A stretch of DNA of 64,000 bases from Paralithodes platypus (GCA_032716605.1 CM064551.1:47738674-47802673); one strand, 5' to 3'; counted from the first letter of the stretch, positions 18,255 to 30,216 are shown. A program made the numbers and translations. The notes: generated by a model from the sequence alone, not told the origin.

Positions 18255-19237
18255 TTAGTTTTTTGATGGTGGGTTTGGTGGTGTTGGACGCTTCGCCGGC
18301 TGGCTGGTGTGGGCCGAAGACTGGCCCTGCCCCGGCTTATACTGGCCGCGTCCTCTCTGTCCTGAAAACCCTCTCTGTCTATGCCTGTACTGACCCAGGG
18401 GGGATTGGGAGGACTTAGGCGGAAGAAACGGCTTAGAACCCCCTGGCTGAGCTTTAGTAGGAGGCTTAGGTTTGGGGAAGTTAAATGCAGGTTTCTTAGC
18501 CTGTGCGGGACTGTGCTTCACGGCCTGTGCCATGTTAAACACTGTTCGCCATACATCAGGGGACATTAAAGAAGGAGTAAGTACTGGGACATTACCACCT
18601 GGTTAGTAATGCGATCAGGCAGCTTGCGAACTAATGACATCCTAAGATCCTGTCGTGCTCGCACCGCCTCAAGTAAGGCTGTGCGTATGTCACCTAAGGA
18701 TTGAATCGACGACTGAAGAATCAGACGCCGGGATAACTCAACTGATCTTCGAGCATCCGCGTCTGCGATTGCCTGAGTAGACCTGAGTAAAGACTTAGCC
18801 ACCTGCTGAGAAACTATGTACTGTGAAAACAGGCGGAAAGCTTTTCCCCTTAGCCTAAATTCTCTGTCTAGGTGAGTAGGGGTAGGGGTAGTGAATGGGT
18901 CCTTTAGTTCACAAAGATTAATCTTAGGGGCAGCTAGAAAAGAAAATAAAGCTGACGGAACTCCGCCGGCAGAACCTACCGGCATGGAGAACCATGAATG
19001 TGTATCCTGAGGGATCTGGTGGGAAGATTTAGAAGTGAAAGTGGTTGCAAAGTTTTGAGCCTCTACCTCCCAATCCACCCAAGGTCCTGGTCCCAACTGT
19101 CCCACCTTCAACACTGGATTAGCTGTCTCGTCTGTGACGGTCTGTAAATCTAGTTCAGGAGTAAGAGCCGACAGAGCCTTAATATCATTAAACCCATCCA
19201 GCTTAGACCAGTCTGAAAAAAGTTTTGAAGCTGAGGC
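18255..19237 (-). pseudogene. DIRS Gag-like ORF1, C-terminal half (copy B)
   Basis: Reads LKVGQLGPGPWVDWEVEAQN, then LREFRLRGKAFRLFSQY-like text, then a Lys/Pro-rich and Gly/Arg-rich tail (GQRGRGQYKPGQGQS) ending at 18255 before the RT frame. A frameshift near 18566-18590 splits it. The N-terminal Cys-rich and RS-like parts are missing because the element is truncated at 19237. The tail composition suggests RNA binding, as expected for a Gag. Confidence 0.8.
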
Positions 19238-19574
19238 AGGGGGTAAAGCGGGCTATGAGCAGAGGTTGAGGACACTGGGGCTTCCGACACTGGCATATAG
19301 GAGAAAGAGAGGGGATATGATAGAGACTTTTAAGATAGTGTCAGGAAAGTACGATGAGGATGTGTGTGAAGGTATCTTCTTGATGCGGAAGGGAACAAGA
19401 ACGAGAGGACACTCTAAGAAAATTTACAAAGAAAGAAATAGGCTTGAGAAGGCAAAGAACTCATTTTGTGATAGAGTGGTAAATGAGTGGAACGCACTGC
19501 CCCAGTATGTAGTCGATTCCGAATCAATAAGGGAGTTTGAAAGTAATCTTGATAAAGGAGATTTGAAGGTTTGA
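19238..19574 (+). pseudogene. CR1-like ORF2 C-terminus
   Basis: Reads YEQRLRTLGLPTLAYRRKRG, DMIETFKIVSGKY and WNALPQYVVDSESIREFESN, the usual end of a CR1 ORF2, and stops at 19574. It is the far side of the LINE interrupted at 12544 by DIRS copy B; the intervening stretch of the LINE (about 130 residues) is gone. Confidence 0.8.
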
Positions 19575-19592
19575 TTATAAAACAAAAATACA

Positions 19593-19697
19593 GAATAGTA
19601 AAAATGTTGCGTCTGCTACCGCCGCCGCCAACACCGTGAACGGCGGTCGTTCACGGTGTTGGCGGCGGCGGTAGCAGACGCAACATTTTTACTATTC
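19593..19697. repeat. Perfect 105-bp hairpin
   Basis: Arms of 49 bp at 19593-19641 and 19649-19697 are exact reverse complements around the 7-nt loop GGCGGTC. The arms begin GAATAGTAAAAATGTTGCGT and end in the GC-rich CCGCCGCCGCCAACACCGTG. It lies just after a CR1 stop codon. No coding sequence and no second copy was noticed in the window. Confidence 0.95.
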
Positions 19698-19780
19698 AAG
19701 CAGTGCAAGTACTGGTACTGAGCTGGATACACAGGCATAGTTTGCCTTTTTCCAGAGGATCTACTGTAAGAAACTGTAAG

Positions 19781-20196
19781 TATGAAAATGTATCGGACAT
19801 GTGCGAGGTAATGAATAACAAATTGGAGTCGGTTTTTACTAGAGAGGAAAGTTTTGACGAACCACAGGCGGGAGTACTGGAGAGTGGTCTTAGCAAGATT
19901 GAAATAACTAGAGATGAGCTGTTATCTGCGATGAGAGGACTTGAAGTAAGGAAAGCTATGGGACCGGATGAAGTGTCTGCCTGGGTTTTAAAGGAGTGTG
20001 CAGAGCACTTAGTGGAGCCAGTGAGGGACATAATTCAAGCTTCCTTAGATAAAGGACAGGTTCCTGTTGAATGGAAAAGAGCTAATATCATTCCGATATA
20101 CAAGAATGGAAACCCTGAGGACCCTCTAAACTATAGACCAGTTTCAATTACTAGTATTGTATGCAAAATTTGTGAAAAGCTAATTATAATGCGGGA
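19781..20196 (+). pseudogene. CR1-like ORF2 internal fragment
   Basis: Nearly identical to 8787-9196 of the complete CR1: EYENVSDMCEVMNNKLES-like text, then KAMGPDEVSAWVLKECAE and PLNYRPVSITSIVCKICEK. It covers the linker and first RT motifs only and has no ends of its own. The few differences suggest a recent split from the complete element. Confidence 0.8.
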
Positions 20197-20604
20197 GCTA
20201 ACAGAGATTTGTATTACATCTCGAGTACAAAAGGTTTGATAGCAAAAGTCATCAGCTGGTGTGATGGGGACCTCCGAATGGTCATTCTTAAGTTATGCAA
20301 TTGGTGCGTTAAGTAGGGGTCGCTGCTTGAAGTACCCCCCAAAATCAGTTTAAATTACATTTTGGAGTACATCAATCAAACCTGTGATAAAAGTTTCGTT
20401 TTGGCACTGTGATTACAGATGTGCCATTCTTAAATGACGCAATTGGTGCAAAACGCATTTAAGAAGGGCCCAAAGGGGGCGCTACTGTCACATTTAAATC
20501 ACAATTTGAGTACATCAATGAAACTTTGTGGAAATATACTTTAGACCTTCCTGATGAAGGATCAGTAGTTCTTAAGTGTCAAATTTGGTGCAAAAACCAT
20601 TTAA

Positions 20605-21041
20605 CCCGTCCAGCCCCGGCTAGTTTTGTAATGTTTGTTCACCAGAACCCGGCTGGTTTTCAAAAAATGGTTTTATTCCAGAAACAATAGCGAATGGGTT
20701 AGGAATGAAGGAAAAACCACGAAAAACCGCTCAAAAAGCTTAAAGAATTGTCCTACAGAGCCCCCGAAAACGTATTTTACAAGAGTAAAAATTGAAGGCA
20801 ATTACCCCAAAAAAACAGGTTATTGCGCGCTCATGCGCACGCACGTGGACTTTGAGAGTTTTCAACCATCGGCACGGTTGCGTGGGATACGTACACAGTT
20901 CCCATACAAATCTGAGCCCTCTTGAGTGGCTACACCTGAGGTTACGGTCGGCGCAATTAGGGTGACGCGCCAGGCGCGTCTCTGGGGCTGTGCGTTACAT
21001 ACATCGCCGACGCGTTAGGCGCGTCGCTGGGGCTGTACGGG
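20605..21041. mobile_element. piggyBac-type MITE 1
   Basis: A 437-bp non-coding element flanked by TTAA on both sides (20601-20604 and 21042-21045). Its ends are inverted repeats: CCCGTCCAGCCCCGGC on the left and, reversed, CCCGTACAGCCCCAGC on the right. TTAA targets and CCC-starting ends are piggyBac hallmarks. Removing it restores an uninterrupted satellite unit. A GC-rich right half includes the repeated word GACGCG. Confidence 0.85.
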
Positions 21042-21336
21042 TTAAGAACGGCCTAAAGAGGGCGCTATTTTTAGCACATTTAAAACACATCTTAAGTACA
21101 TCAATGAAACTTTGTAGAAATATCCTTTAGACCTTCCTGATGAAGGATCAATAGTTCTTAAGTGTCGAATTTGGTGCAAAAAGCATTTAAGAACGGCCTA
21201 AAGAGGGCGCTATTTTTAGCACATTTAAAACACATCTTAAGTACATCAATGAAACTTTGTAGAAATATCCTTTAGACCTTCCTGATGAAGGATCAATAGT
21301 TCTTAAGTGTCGAATTTGGTGTAAAAACCCACTTAA

Positions 21337-21814
21337 CCCTCCAGCCCCGGCTATGTATTATATATATATTCCTCGAAACCCGGGTGTTTTGGCCGAAAAA
21401 CGTCTAGGCTAGGCTACCGTATATTCGTTAATCAGACTGCTTCCCGCATTCCCGCGCATCCCCAAGCGTAGCTGTGTTATTTACCTGTAGAATGGCATTA
21501 AGTAGAGCTCTCTAAGTCAACTGGTTGAGCTGTGATGATGATTTCATTGGAGATAACTTTATGGCCAAAACAGCCACTTTACACCACTTTTCGATACTTA
21601 ACAACAACATACAGGCACACGAACAAGCGACGCTCTCCTTCTTGTGGCCGGAGATGCGGGGCGACGGTCCAGCCGGCTGTTGTTTACATGCGTCGGACCG
21701 ACGCCTCGCACACGAAGCTCACAGGCTTTCAACCACTGGGCGTTCAAGAGACCATCCGGGTACCTGTTATATGCTTTTTTATGGGCGTTCAAGAGCCCTT
21801 CCGTGGTGAGAGGG
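21337..21814. mobile_element. piggyBac-type MITE 2
   Basis: A 478-bp non-coding element between TTAA sites (21333-21336 and 21815-21818). The left end is CCCTCCAGCCCCGGC; the right end, reversed, starts CCCTCTCACCACGGAAGG, so the inverted match is short. A second, inverted copy begins at 63560 near the window end. Its insertion point is the same TTAA of the satellite unit that MITE 1 used one unit earlier. Frames inside it are not genes. Confidence 0.85.
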
Positions 21815-21855
21815 TTAAGAACGGCCTAAAGAGGGCGCTATTTTTAGCACATTGA

Positions 21856-23618
21856 TTGATCAGCAAAGAAGATGTCACTACAGAACTCAGGCCAAGACGA
21901 ATTCAACGTGACAATGAGGATCTTCAGAAAATCACCAAACAAATCTTGGACACGAACAATCCATTTGAAACCCATGATGCTTCAGAGGTATTGTACAATA
22001 TAAGCACAGGAAAAGGTACCAATGAAGAAATCCGCGAAAGCTTCCTCAATGCACCAACCAAAGGAAAAGCTAGACACAAGGAATTCATCCAGGCTTGCGA
22101 GAGTGATCCAAACAAGTTTGAAAGTCCAATAAAGAAGGAGAAGCTGAAAACCTTTAAAGATGGCTGTGCAAGCAATCGTCGGACAAAGAACACGAAAGTT
22201 GCAGCCCTTAAAGGATCACGTGATCTGATGGGACGTCTCCTTGTGCTGTCCACCAAGAAGAGACTTGACATGCAGCATATTCTCCAGTACCCATTGATCC
22301 CAGTACCTCTGTCCTTGGCCAGCCCTGAAGAAGTAATGGCAAAGACCGATAAGAGTGCCCTCTTTGATATATTGGAGAATAAAGTGAAAGGTCTCGAAGA
22401 GCGGCCAAAGGAAGTCCGTGCTTACATCATAGATGGACAGTTCCTCTTGCATACCTTGCCACCAAATTTGCCCCCCACATACGGAGGGTTAGCCAGAAGT
22501 ATTCTTACCCAGAGTTTAACAACGTCAGCCAAACGCATACACATAGCCTTTGATGACTATCCGCAGCCTTCAATTAAGGACACAGAAAGAGACAGGCGGG
22601 GATCCGACGACAGAACCTTCATCATCACGGGGCCAGAGCAGAGATGAGTGCCAAGACATCTAAATGATGCCCTAAAGTCCAAGTCCTTCAAGAAGCAGCT
22701 ACCTCAGTTTCTTGCCAATGAATGGCAAGACTCTTCGTATGCAAACATTTTGGGGGATCGTGAAGTCTTCCTAGATGTCCCGGGGGAATGTTATTACTTC
22801 CAGGTGACAGAGGGTGTGATACAGCGAGACACGGTGGATGGATTAAGAAACAACCATGAAGAGGCCGACACAAAGATTTGTCTGCATTCCTTATCAGCTG
22901 ATCGTGAGAATGGAAACATAGTGGTCAGGGCGTCCGACACAGATATTGCAGTGATATTATTGTACCACTGCAATAGATTTCAGTCAACATTGTGGATGGA
23001 TATTGGAACAGTTTCAAAGAACAATCGTCGTTACGTCAGCCTGACTGCAATATGGAAGGAACTAGGACCAGATCTTTGTGCAGCGTTGTCAGCTTTCCAT
23101 GCCTTCACGGGATCGGACTATACATCAGCGTTTGTCAGAAAAGGGAAGGTCAGGCCTCTCAAAACTCTAGAAAAACAACCTGACTACCAGAAGTCTTTCA
23201 GAGTAATGGCAACGAGCACTACAGTTTCTAACAGGACGAAAGCAGGAGGTACGAGAAGTTCATGAAGACATATGGACCAAAGGGAAATAGAAAACACCTA
23301 CTAGCCAATTTGAAGGGCATAGATGCAAGTGGACTACCACCTTGCGAAGATGAGCTCAATCCTCACATTAAGCGTGCCTCCTTTGTTGCCAACATGTGGA
23401 CAAGAGCAGATCAAACTCATATAGAGCAGCATCCCTCTGAAGAAAATGGCTGGCAGTTGGTTGATGACCATTACAAACCGGTTTGGTTCGAAGGGGAGCA
23501 ACTCCCTAAAAGACTTATCCCAGAGACAGAGGAATTGGAAGCAATGGACAATGAAGAGGAGGATGACATGGACATTACATCTTCAAATGAAGATGGCAGT
23601 TGTGATGAGGATGACTAG
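21856..23618 (+). pseudogene. Multi-copy invertebrate protein family with PIN/FEN-like motif order
   Basis: About 588 codons of one protein. In order: a charged N-terminus (DLQKITKQILDTNNPFE); YIIDGQFLLHTLPPNLP near 22425; FDDYPQPSIKDTERDRRG near 22550; NHEEADTKICLHSL near 22852; VVRASDTDIAVILL near 22923; HAFTGSDYTSAFVRKGK near 23098; and an acidic tail. The spacing of acidic blocks (DG, DD, EAD, DTD, GSD) recalls PIN/FEN-type nucleases. I recognise the family only as recurrent in invertebrate genomes, with no assigned function. It is broken by an in-frame TGA (22645-22647) and a frameshift near 23230-23260, and lacks an ATG where the satellite array ends. No introns are seen. Confidence 0.7.
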
Positions 23619-24537
23619 AATCTTGTAACAGAAAGGCAGGCTGAGATCATAATTATACCAATAAATACTAGTTGAACTCATGATTATAGGCATATTCACA
23701 GAACTTTTTCCTAACAGTGTGTGTGTGTGTGACTCATCAGCAGTTTTGATGTTTTATCTTCTAAACTTTAGCAATAGATTTATATCAAGTGTGATACATG
23801 TATATGAATACTAATTAGTATGGATATGTCTATCAAAAGGTAGTTTTGGTTTCAAAGAGCATAATCACTTGAATATAGACATGTTAGTGCCCGGTCCTCC
23901 CTGTTGCAGCATATTATTAGATAGAAATGTTTTACCGCAATATCTACTACTACTGTACTTGAATAGTGAATGTCCTCTTGCCAAAGATGTGAAACATTAG
24001 ACTAGAAAAACTGTTTAATTCTTCATGATTCATATGCTAGTTCACTGAATATGTTGGAAAATATTATCACTGCTTTAATCTATCGATGCTATGTCACACT
24101 TGATTTTATCATCAAAATATATGTACCGGTACAGTAAAATTGGCTGTGTCCCGTCCTAGAAAATGGCCGTCTTGCTATGGGACGGACAGGACGAGACACA
24201 GCCTATTTTGCATTACTTAATTAGAAAAGTTAAGTTAGATATTATATAATAACATCCGGGTAAATACCTATATAAGAATATCGAATTGTAAACAGTATTG
24301 GCACGTATTATATTGCACACATCACCTATGCACCTTTTCTGATTGTACTATAAACTTGTACGAATAAATAAATATATAAATAAATTTATAGTTCCTTCGT
24401 TCTTCTATATCAGATTCAAGAATATTCCCACAAAGTTTGATTCATGGTATATAATGAGGTCATGGAGCTATAAAATCTATTTTATACCTCCATGTGCTAA
24501 AATAGCGCTCTCTTTAGGCTTTTCTTAAATGGGTTTT
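23619..24537. other. No gene seen
   Basis: AT-rich, non-coding. It includes a short (GT)n run near 23720 and an imperfect palindrome near 24145-24205 (GGCTGTGTCCCGTCC ... GGACGAGACACAGCC). Nothing else is recognised. Confidence 0.5.
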
Positions 24538-25055
24538 GCACTGCACTGCGGGCAACCAGCCCAGGACACTCCTGCTACGCATATCCTAACCTTACTCGAT
24601 ACATCCCGGAGTAAACAAATGAGAAAAAACTCACTAGGGACGCAGCAAATGCGGAACCAGCGGAGCGTGGGGAGACATGTCCGGGCGGGGTGAGCGCAGA
24701 GCAGAGAAGGAAGAATGACGCCTGAATCAGCGTCTGGTCAAAGATCCACACAAGTACATCCACGATATGATGGAAAGCTTATTGGATAGTTATTCTTATT
24801 TTGTTTTTGTTTTTATTTTTTTACGAAGTTTTTTCGTAGTGAGAACCCAATTCATAATGACTGAAGCCATGAGTGAGGTCGCGTGCGCTAATGATGAAGG
24901 CTCCTCAGATTTTAAATGCTCTGCGCGGTAGATTCAAACTACGGCGGATTAGTGTTTGAAGAGGATGCCTTATGTAATTGCATGTTCGTCAATGATTACA
25001 GGGCCACTACTAAATATTAGGTTTTCTTTATCTCCTTACAGGAGTCAAACCTATA
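24538..25055 (-). mobile_element. DIRS terminal fragment, copy F
   Basis: The left end of a minus-strand DIRS: leader sequence (from CACTGCACTGCGGGCAAC) joined to the terminal repeat, ending at 25055. Its outer 70 bp (24986-25055) match the perfect repeat of copy B with one difference, including the hairpin GGTTTGACTCC ... AAAACC. Everything downstream of the leader is missing. Confidence 0.85.
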
Positions 25056-25390
25056 ATTTAGTATTGGTTCCTTCGTCAATGACGAAGAGCCTAGAATATC
25101 ACGACCGGAGGTGGGACATCAGATGCTCAACGTATCCAGAGAGAACCAATTAACAGATAGGCTGACACCGGGAGAAATTCAAATTACTGTATTAGAGAAA
25201 GAAGAGGCGGGTATACTGGGAAGCCTCATAAAGAAGGAAAGATGGAAGAATAATCATAAAAATGTGTTGAGGAGAACAAGATGTAATTTTTTTTATGAAC
25301 GGATGGTTTAATGTCAAAACATCTCATACTATAATGCTCCTGAAGCTGTGCAACCAGTTAGCAAGCGCATTTCTTGCTGGCATTGGTATA

Positions 25391-25441
<51 letters not shown>

Positions 25442-28229
25442 TTGTTCATACTTTTTCAGTACATACAACTCGTACTTATTCCTTATAGAAGAAAACTCTT
25501 TGTCTTTGTATACTTATTTATGTTCTACATCCCCCCCCCCTTTTATTCCTTTTGGAGATTCCGAAGGAGGAAAGGAGAACCAGACTCACTCAGTACATAC
25601 AACTCATACTATTTACTATAGAAGAAAAATCCTTTGTCTTCTTACTTAGTCATGGTAGTAAAACTCTTTCAGTGTGACGCCTATTGCCTGATAGTGGTTA
25701 CCGACGATTAGGCCTTCGATTCAGGGTGTAAGATAGGATCGTATTTTTCTCTTAGCCATTTGGCCCGGAAAACGTCCATAATGCCAAAGTTAGAGAAATC
25801 TGAAGGCTTCCAGCTTGGTCCAAGAGTAATTGAGAGATTGGAAATTCCACTGGAGACGGGCACTATAGGCTCAGGCGGTTGTATCCCGCTTGTGTGGGCC
25901 AAATTGGCGCAAAATGACACCCTAGACCCTTGTCTGATTGTGCATCTGAGGGTCGTGCCTGGGGGAGGGAACCGGTAGATGGACGACCCTGTGTTCTGTA
26001 GCTGACACATACTTTGGCCTATGCATACCTTTGCTTTATATATTTAAAATCACCCATAACATAAATTTTGCAATATAAATTTAGCAGATATTTTCCTTCC
26101 AATTTTGTTAAATAATAATTGATAATTGTTTATAATCAGCTTACAATTATGTTTGTAGTCATTATCGGCTGCATATGGACCTTCCCTTTATTACTATACT
26201 ATACAAGAACGTAGTGTAGTCTTATACTGTATAAGAAAATTGTGTAGAATCACACAAACATTGAGATAAACTATACATCTCATAGGTGTTTGGTATAGTG
26301 ATGTCTACAGTCGTAGCTCTGGCGCTAGTTCCGAAGCGTTCACCAGAGGTCTCAAGGAATTGTCGGTAGGGAGAATTGACCGCAAAAGCGGCCAGTCCCT
26401 GCGCCGGGGTTATGTGGCCAATCAGATTGTGATGTTTCACGAAGGGTGCACAGTTTGTACACTTCTTAGTAGCCCACTAGCTAGCGTACAATCAACACAA
26501 GACAGATGGCGTACATACTTTGTACGTCTAAGAAGGGGGAATTTGTTGCATCTTGTGAACCCGAACCACTGCACAATGGTCGTGGCGATTACAAGAGTTA
26601 CAAGTTGCTCATCAGGCCAAGAATTAATGTTACATAATACTAGAGCAAAGAACAAAATCATGTACCGGCTCGTCATGCATAAGGCCTATGGAATGCCGAG
26701 TAGCCTGTTGGCTATATGAATGCAGTAAAAGAAGTTAGAATGGGGTAACATATCAGCTGCATCTTATATAAAGATGGATTAGAGTGGGATAGTCGATGGT
26801 TATCATTAATATGATTAGAGTATCCCCACCCCTTTCTCTCATTCGTGGTTCTACATTGAGAACCCAAGGTGAAGACTTTTAACAGCGACTCAACAAGAAA
26901 TTACGTTGGGCAACACCTGGCGGTGAATAGCCTATTGGCTATATGAATGCCGTAAAAGAGGTTAGAGTAGAGTAGCGTATCTGCTATCTCTTATATAAAT
27001 TCATTGTCCTCCATTGAGAACCTATGGGAAAGATGTTTATCATTGACCCGGAAAGACACGCCGTTGGGCAGCACCCGGAGATGGAGGTGAAGCCCGAAGA
27101 CCTTCATAGCAACCCGATCGGGAATACGGAACCGGAGAGAGTGGACCGTAGCTAAGAGTCGAGATCTATTTCAGTTCAATTCAATTCGAGAGACTGTAAT
27201 TGCAATTTGCAGTAACTTAAGTTATAACAATGGAATAATAATAATAATAATAATAATCAGTAGATTATCAATGTCACCGGAGGTCCGTTGGGTACCCGGA
27301 CACCATTGGTTAGTCCGTGTATATCAATTCAATATTGGACTTATAACCCCTTCAGACTCATATGACGCAGAGGTTGCCAGATTAGCAATAAGAAATAGAG
27401 TTTTCTCACTCTTTTAACCTGACAAGCGCGATATAGACCTAGGTGCTAGGGTAGTTATTTGTGAATTTCTAGCCCTAGATTCTGACAGAATTCGTTATAT
27501 TTACAATATAAAGCATTATTTATTTTCGGTATGCTTTTATTTTACATATATGATGTATATATGAACCTTCAAGAGTGCTAAAATAAGTGGGAAAAGCATT
27601 TGGGTGGTGAAAAACGAAGATATTGGCCACCCGGTCATAATCTCAGGCGAGAGAGAGCCACAGGCAGCCCTCCCCTCTCGCTGTCTGGGAGTCAACTGAG
27701 ACGAGCGGGGCGGTGTGTGCCGGTGTCTGGGTGTTGCATAACGATCTTTATGCAACCCACTTGTGCTACATTATCGCGGGAGAGAAAAATAACCGATAAA
27801 TGATGATAATAAGAGGATAAATAGGTGATAATTGAGGAGGAGGGGAGGGGGAGGGGTGAGAAACACATGGATGAGTACTAGAGGGGAATTATCTCACCTA
27901 GAGACAAAATCCTTTGTTTTGATAGGCCCTTTTTTTTGGGGGAAGGCTTTTTTTATGGTCTTGCTTCCGTGAGGCCTATCGCGTTCCCTATAGGAAGCCT
28001 TCCGTGAGGCCTATCGCGCTTGCCGGGTTAATTACCTCTCCAAAATTAGTTTTCTGGCCACAGCTAACTCAAAGACAACTGCAGTATCGGAGGAAGCTTT
28101 GCTCCTCATCTGTCCCTCATAGCCCACTGGGGCACAGGAGTCCCGCCGACTCCAGGGCTCGAAGTTTCCGAACTATTTCCATGTCAGAAGTGATAACATA
28201 AGTAAGCAGGAACCTTTTAGCACCTGGCT
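25056..28229. repeat. Non-coding region with simple and dispersed repeats
   Basis: Directly after copy F is a further hairpin, GGTTCCTTCGTCAATGACGA (25067 onward). An A-run (25394-25426) is followed by (TA)n. A word starting CAGTACATACAACTC is duplicated at about 25458 and 25592. (AAT)n lies at 27235-27257. Parts of 26395-27005 recur at 29855-30216. No protein frame here is convincing. Confidence 0.55.
26395..26830. repeat. Dispersed repeat, copy 1
   Basis: Shares a diverged direct match with 29855-30216 (words GTTATGTGGCCA, TGGCGTACATAC, GAGCAAAGAAC, GAGTAGCCTG). A partial third copy of its right part lies at about 26926-27005. Non-coding and of unknown family. Confidence 0.6.
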
Positions 28230-29250
28230 TATATATTGAAAAATTAAGTGAAGCCATCGAAAAACTTCATAATATAATTCAATATTTGGCTTATGATAGG
28301 GATAGTACCCGGAGGAAAACTTTGCTCCTCATAGTTCAATAATAGCCCACTATTGGCACCCAGCATATACATTGAAAAATGAAGTAAATCCAACGAAATT
28401 CTTCCTATATAACGTTAATGTTTGGCTTATAATAGGGATAGGATCCGAAAGCAAACATTGTTCCTTATAGTTCAACAATAGGCGGAACCATCGGCCCCCC
28501 GCTTATGCATTGAATATGAAGTAAATCCATGGAAAAACTTTGAATATAAAGTCAATATTTGGCTTATAATAGGGATAGTACCCGAGGAAACTTGGTTCCT
28601 TATCCTTCAACAATAACCCTTTGGCACCCCGCTTATAAATTGAAAAATGAAGGAAATCGCTCTAACCACTTCCAATATACATTCAATGTTTGGTTTACAA
28701 TAGGGATAGTACCCGGAGCAAACATTGTTCCTTATAGTTCAATAATAGCGGAACCATTGGCCCCCAGCTTATTAATTGAAAAATGAAGTAAATCCCTTGA
28801 ACTTTGTCAATATATATTTGTTTAAAATCCCTTGAGAAACTCCTAATATACCTAATATTTGGTTTATAATAGGGATAGTACCTGGAGGAAACGGTGTTTC
28901 TTATCGTTCGATAATAGCGGAACCATTGGCCCCCAGCTTATCTATTGACAAATGAAGTAAATCGACCGAAAAACTTCATATAATACTTATATCTAGGAAG
29001 ATACCAATCTAGCTCTTGTGCTGTAACTTTCAGTAGAGTGAGGCTCTGAGCTATAGCCTATTGGCCACTTCCGAGCTCGATGTGACAAGCATGAGAAAAC
29101 TTCATAATATCGAGTCAATATTTGGCTTAAAAATAGGAATAGTATCCGGAGGAACATTGTTCCTTATAGGTCAACAATATCGGAACCATTGGCCCCCCGC
29201 TTATATGTTGAAAAATGAAGTAAATCCCTCGAAAACTTCATATATAATAT
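28230..29250. repeat. Tandem array, about 135-bp unit
   Basis: The word TTGGCTTATAATAGGGATAG recurs in variants at about 28283, 28421, 28557, 28687, 28858 and 29122, each followed by a CCCGGAGGAAA-like word, then GTTCCTTATAGTTCAACAAT and CATTGGCCCCC. Early spacing is about 130-140 bp and later spacing is longer. The CCCGGAGGAAAC..TTGTTCCT theme also appears in the minisatellite at 49200-50060. Confidence 0.8.
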
Positions 29251-29854
29251 TTATATCTATATATCTATATAGGAAGAGATCATCTATCTCTTATATTATA
29301 AAATTCAGTAGTGGTGCTCGAGCTAGGCCTATTGGCCGCTTCCGTGATCGCGCGCTCGCGTGAGAATATCACGATATAAGAATCCATAAGTAGAGTCCAG
29401 AGCATATCTGCTCAAATTAATGTTACCAGTGTGTAACTATGAAAGAATAGAATACTTTGATATATGAGCAAATAAGTAGTGATCACGTAAACTGCAGACT
29501 ATGTACGTAATACGTATCTGCCATAACTTATATAAGAATGGATTCCAGGGGGATATATTCTATCGGCTATCATGAATACGATTAGAGTGCTATCTAATCC
29601 TGAGGAAAACATTGTTCCTCATCTTTATCTAGGTCAAGCCTAACAAGTTAGGGGAGGAAGTGCCTTTTAACTCTGTAGGTATAGATCTCTTTTTAGGGGT
29701 TTCTGTTGTGGAAGACACAGAGCGTCCAGTAAGAAATAAATATAGTCCCTACTGACTTTGTCTGGGATTTTTTTTTTTTTTTTTTAGTTGAGGATATATA
29801 AACTTTCACTTCATCCCAAATGTTTAGTAATACCTGAGTCGCCCCCGCTGCTGT

Positions 29855-30216
29855 TATGTGGCCACTCGGATTGTGGTAGTGTTACACGAAGAGTGCACAA
29901 TTTGTAAATTTTTTAGGAGCCCACTTAGTCAATGTACGATTCACACAAGACATCTGGCGTACATACCTCGTCAGTTGTGGCTCAGGTGAGGGGGCGGAGA
30001 TTACTGAGGAGAGCTATAGCCCACCTGTCAGAAAAAGGCCAAGAATCAATGTTACATAATATAAGAGCAAAGAACCAAAGCATGTACCAGTTCCTTGTGT
30101 AATGTCGAGTAGCCTGCTGGCCCTATGAATGTTTTTAAAGAATTTAGAGTAGGGTAGCATATTCGCTATATCGTATATAAGAATGGATTTAAGTGGGATA
30201 GTCTATAGGCTATCAT
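29855..30216. repeat. Dispersed repeat, copy 2
   Basis: Diverged direct copy of 26395-26830, ending exactly at the outer end of DIRS copy E at 30217. Between this and the 28230-29250 array lies gene-free sequence with a T-run at about 29769-29785. Confidence 0.55.

Larger units (their letters stand above)
12545..19237 (-). mobile_element. DIRS-like retrotransposon, copy B
   Basis: A minus-strand tyrosine-recombinase retrotransposon. From right to left it holds the C-terminal half of Gag (18255-19237), RT (17666-18237, continuing at 15905), RNase H and recombinase (to 13633), a non-coding 3' zone, and a complex terminal repeat region (12545-13100). An L2-like LINE interrupts the RT. The 5' end at 19237 cuts Gag mid-protein and rejoins the host CR1 with LINE sequence missing, so one deletion probably removed both the DIRS 5' half and part of the CR1. 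This is the only copy in the window that keeps the recombinase. Confidence 0.9.
20255..21855. repeat. Tandem array, about 145-bp unit, holding two MITEs
   Basis: Units carry TTAAGAACGGCCTAAAGAGG, AAGTACATCAATGAAACTTT and CCTTCCTGATGAAGGATCA. Clear units lie at about 20460-20600, 21042-21188, 21189-21332 and 21815-21855, with older, diverged units on the left (about 20255-20459). Two of the units are interrupted at their TTAA by piggyBac-type MITEs. Units become more alike toward the right. Confidence 0.85.

Noticed and set aside
20255..21855. CRISPR-like array
   Set aside because: Units of about 145 bp lie directly end to end with no unique spacers, in a eukaryotic transposon setting.
22645..22647. 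TGA read as selenocysteine in the PIN/FEN-like gene
   Set aside because: A frameshift follows further on and the 5' end is missing, so simple decay explains the stop better; no selenocysteine RNA element was noticed.
25111..25311. 66-residue frame with LTPGEIQITVLEKEEAGI
   Set aside because: It looks vaguely protein-like, but I recognise no family and the flanks are repeats; too short to support.
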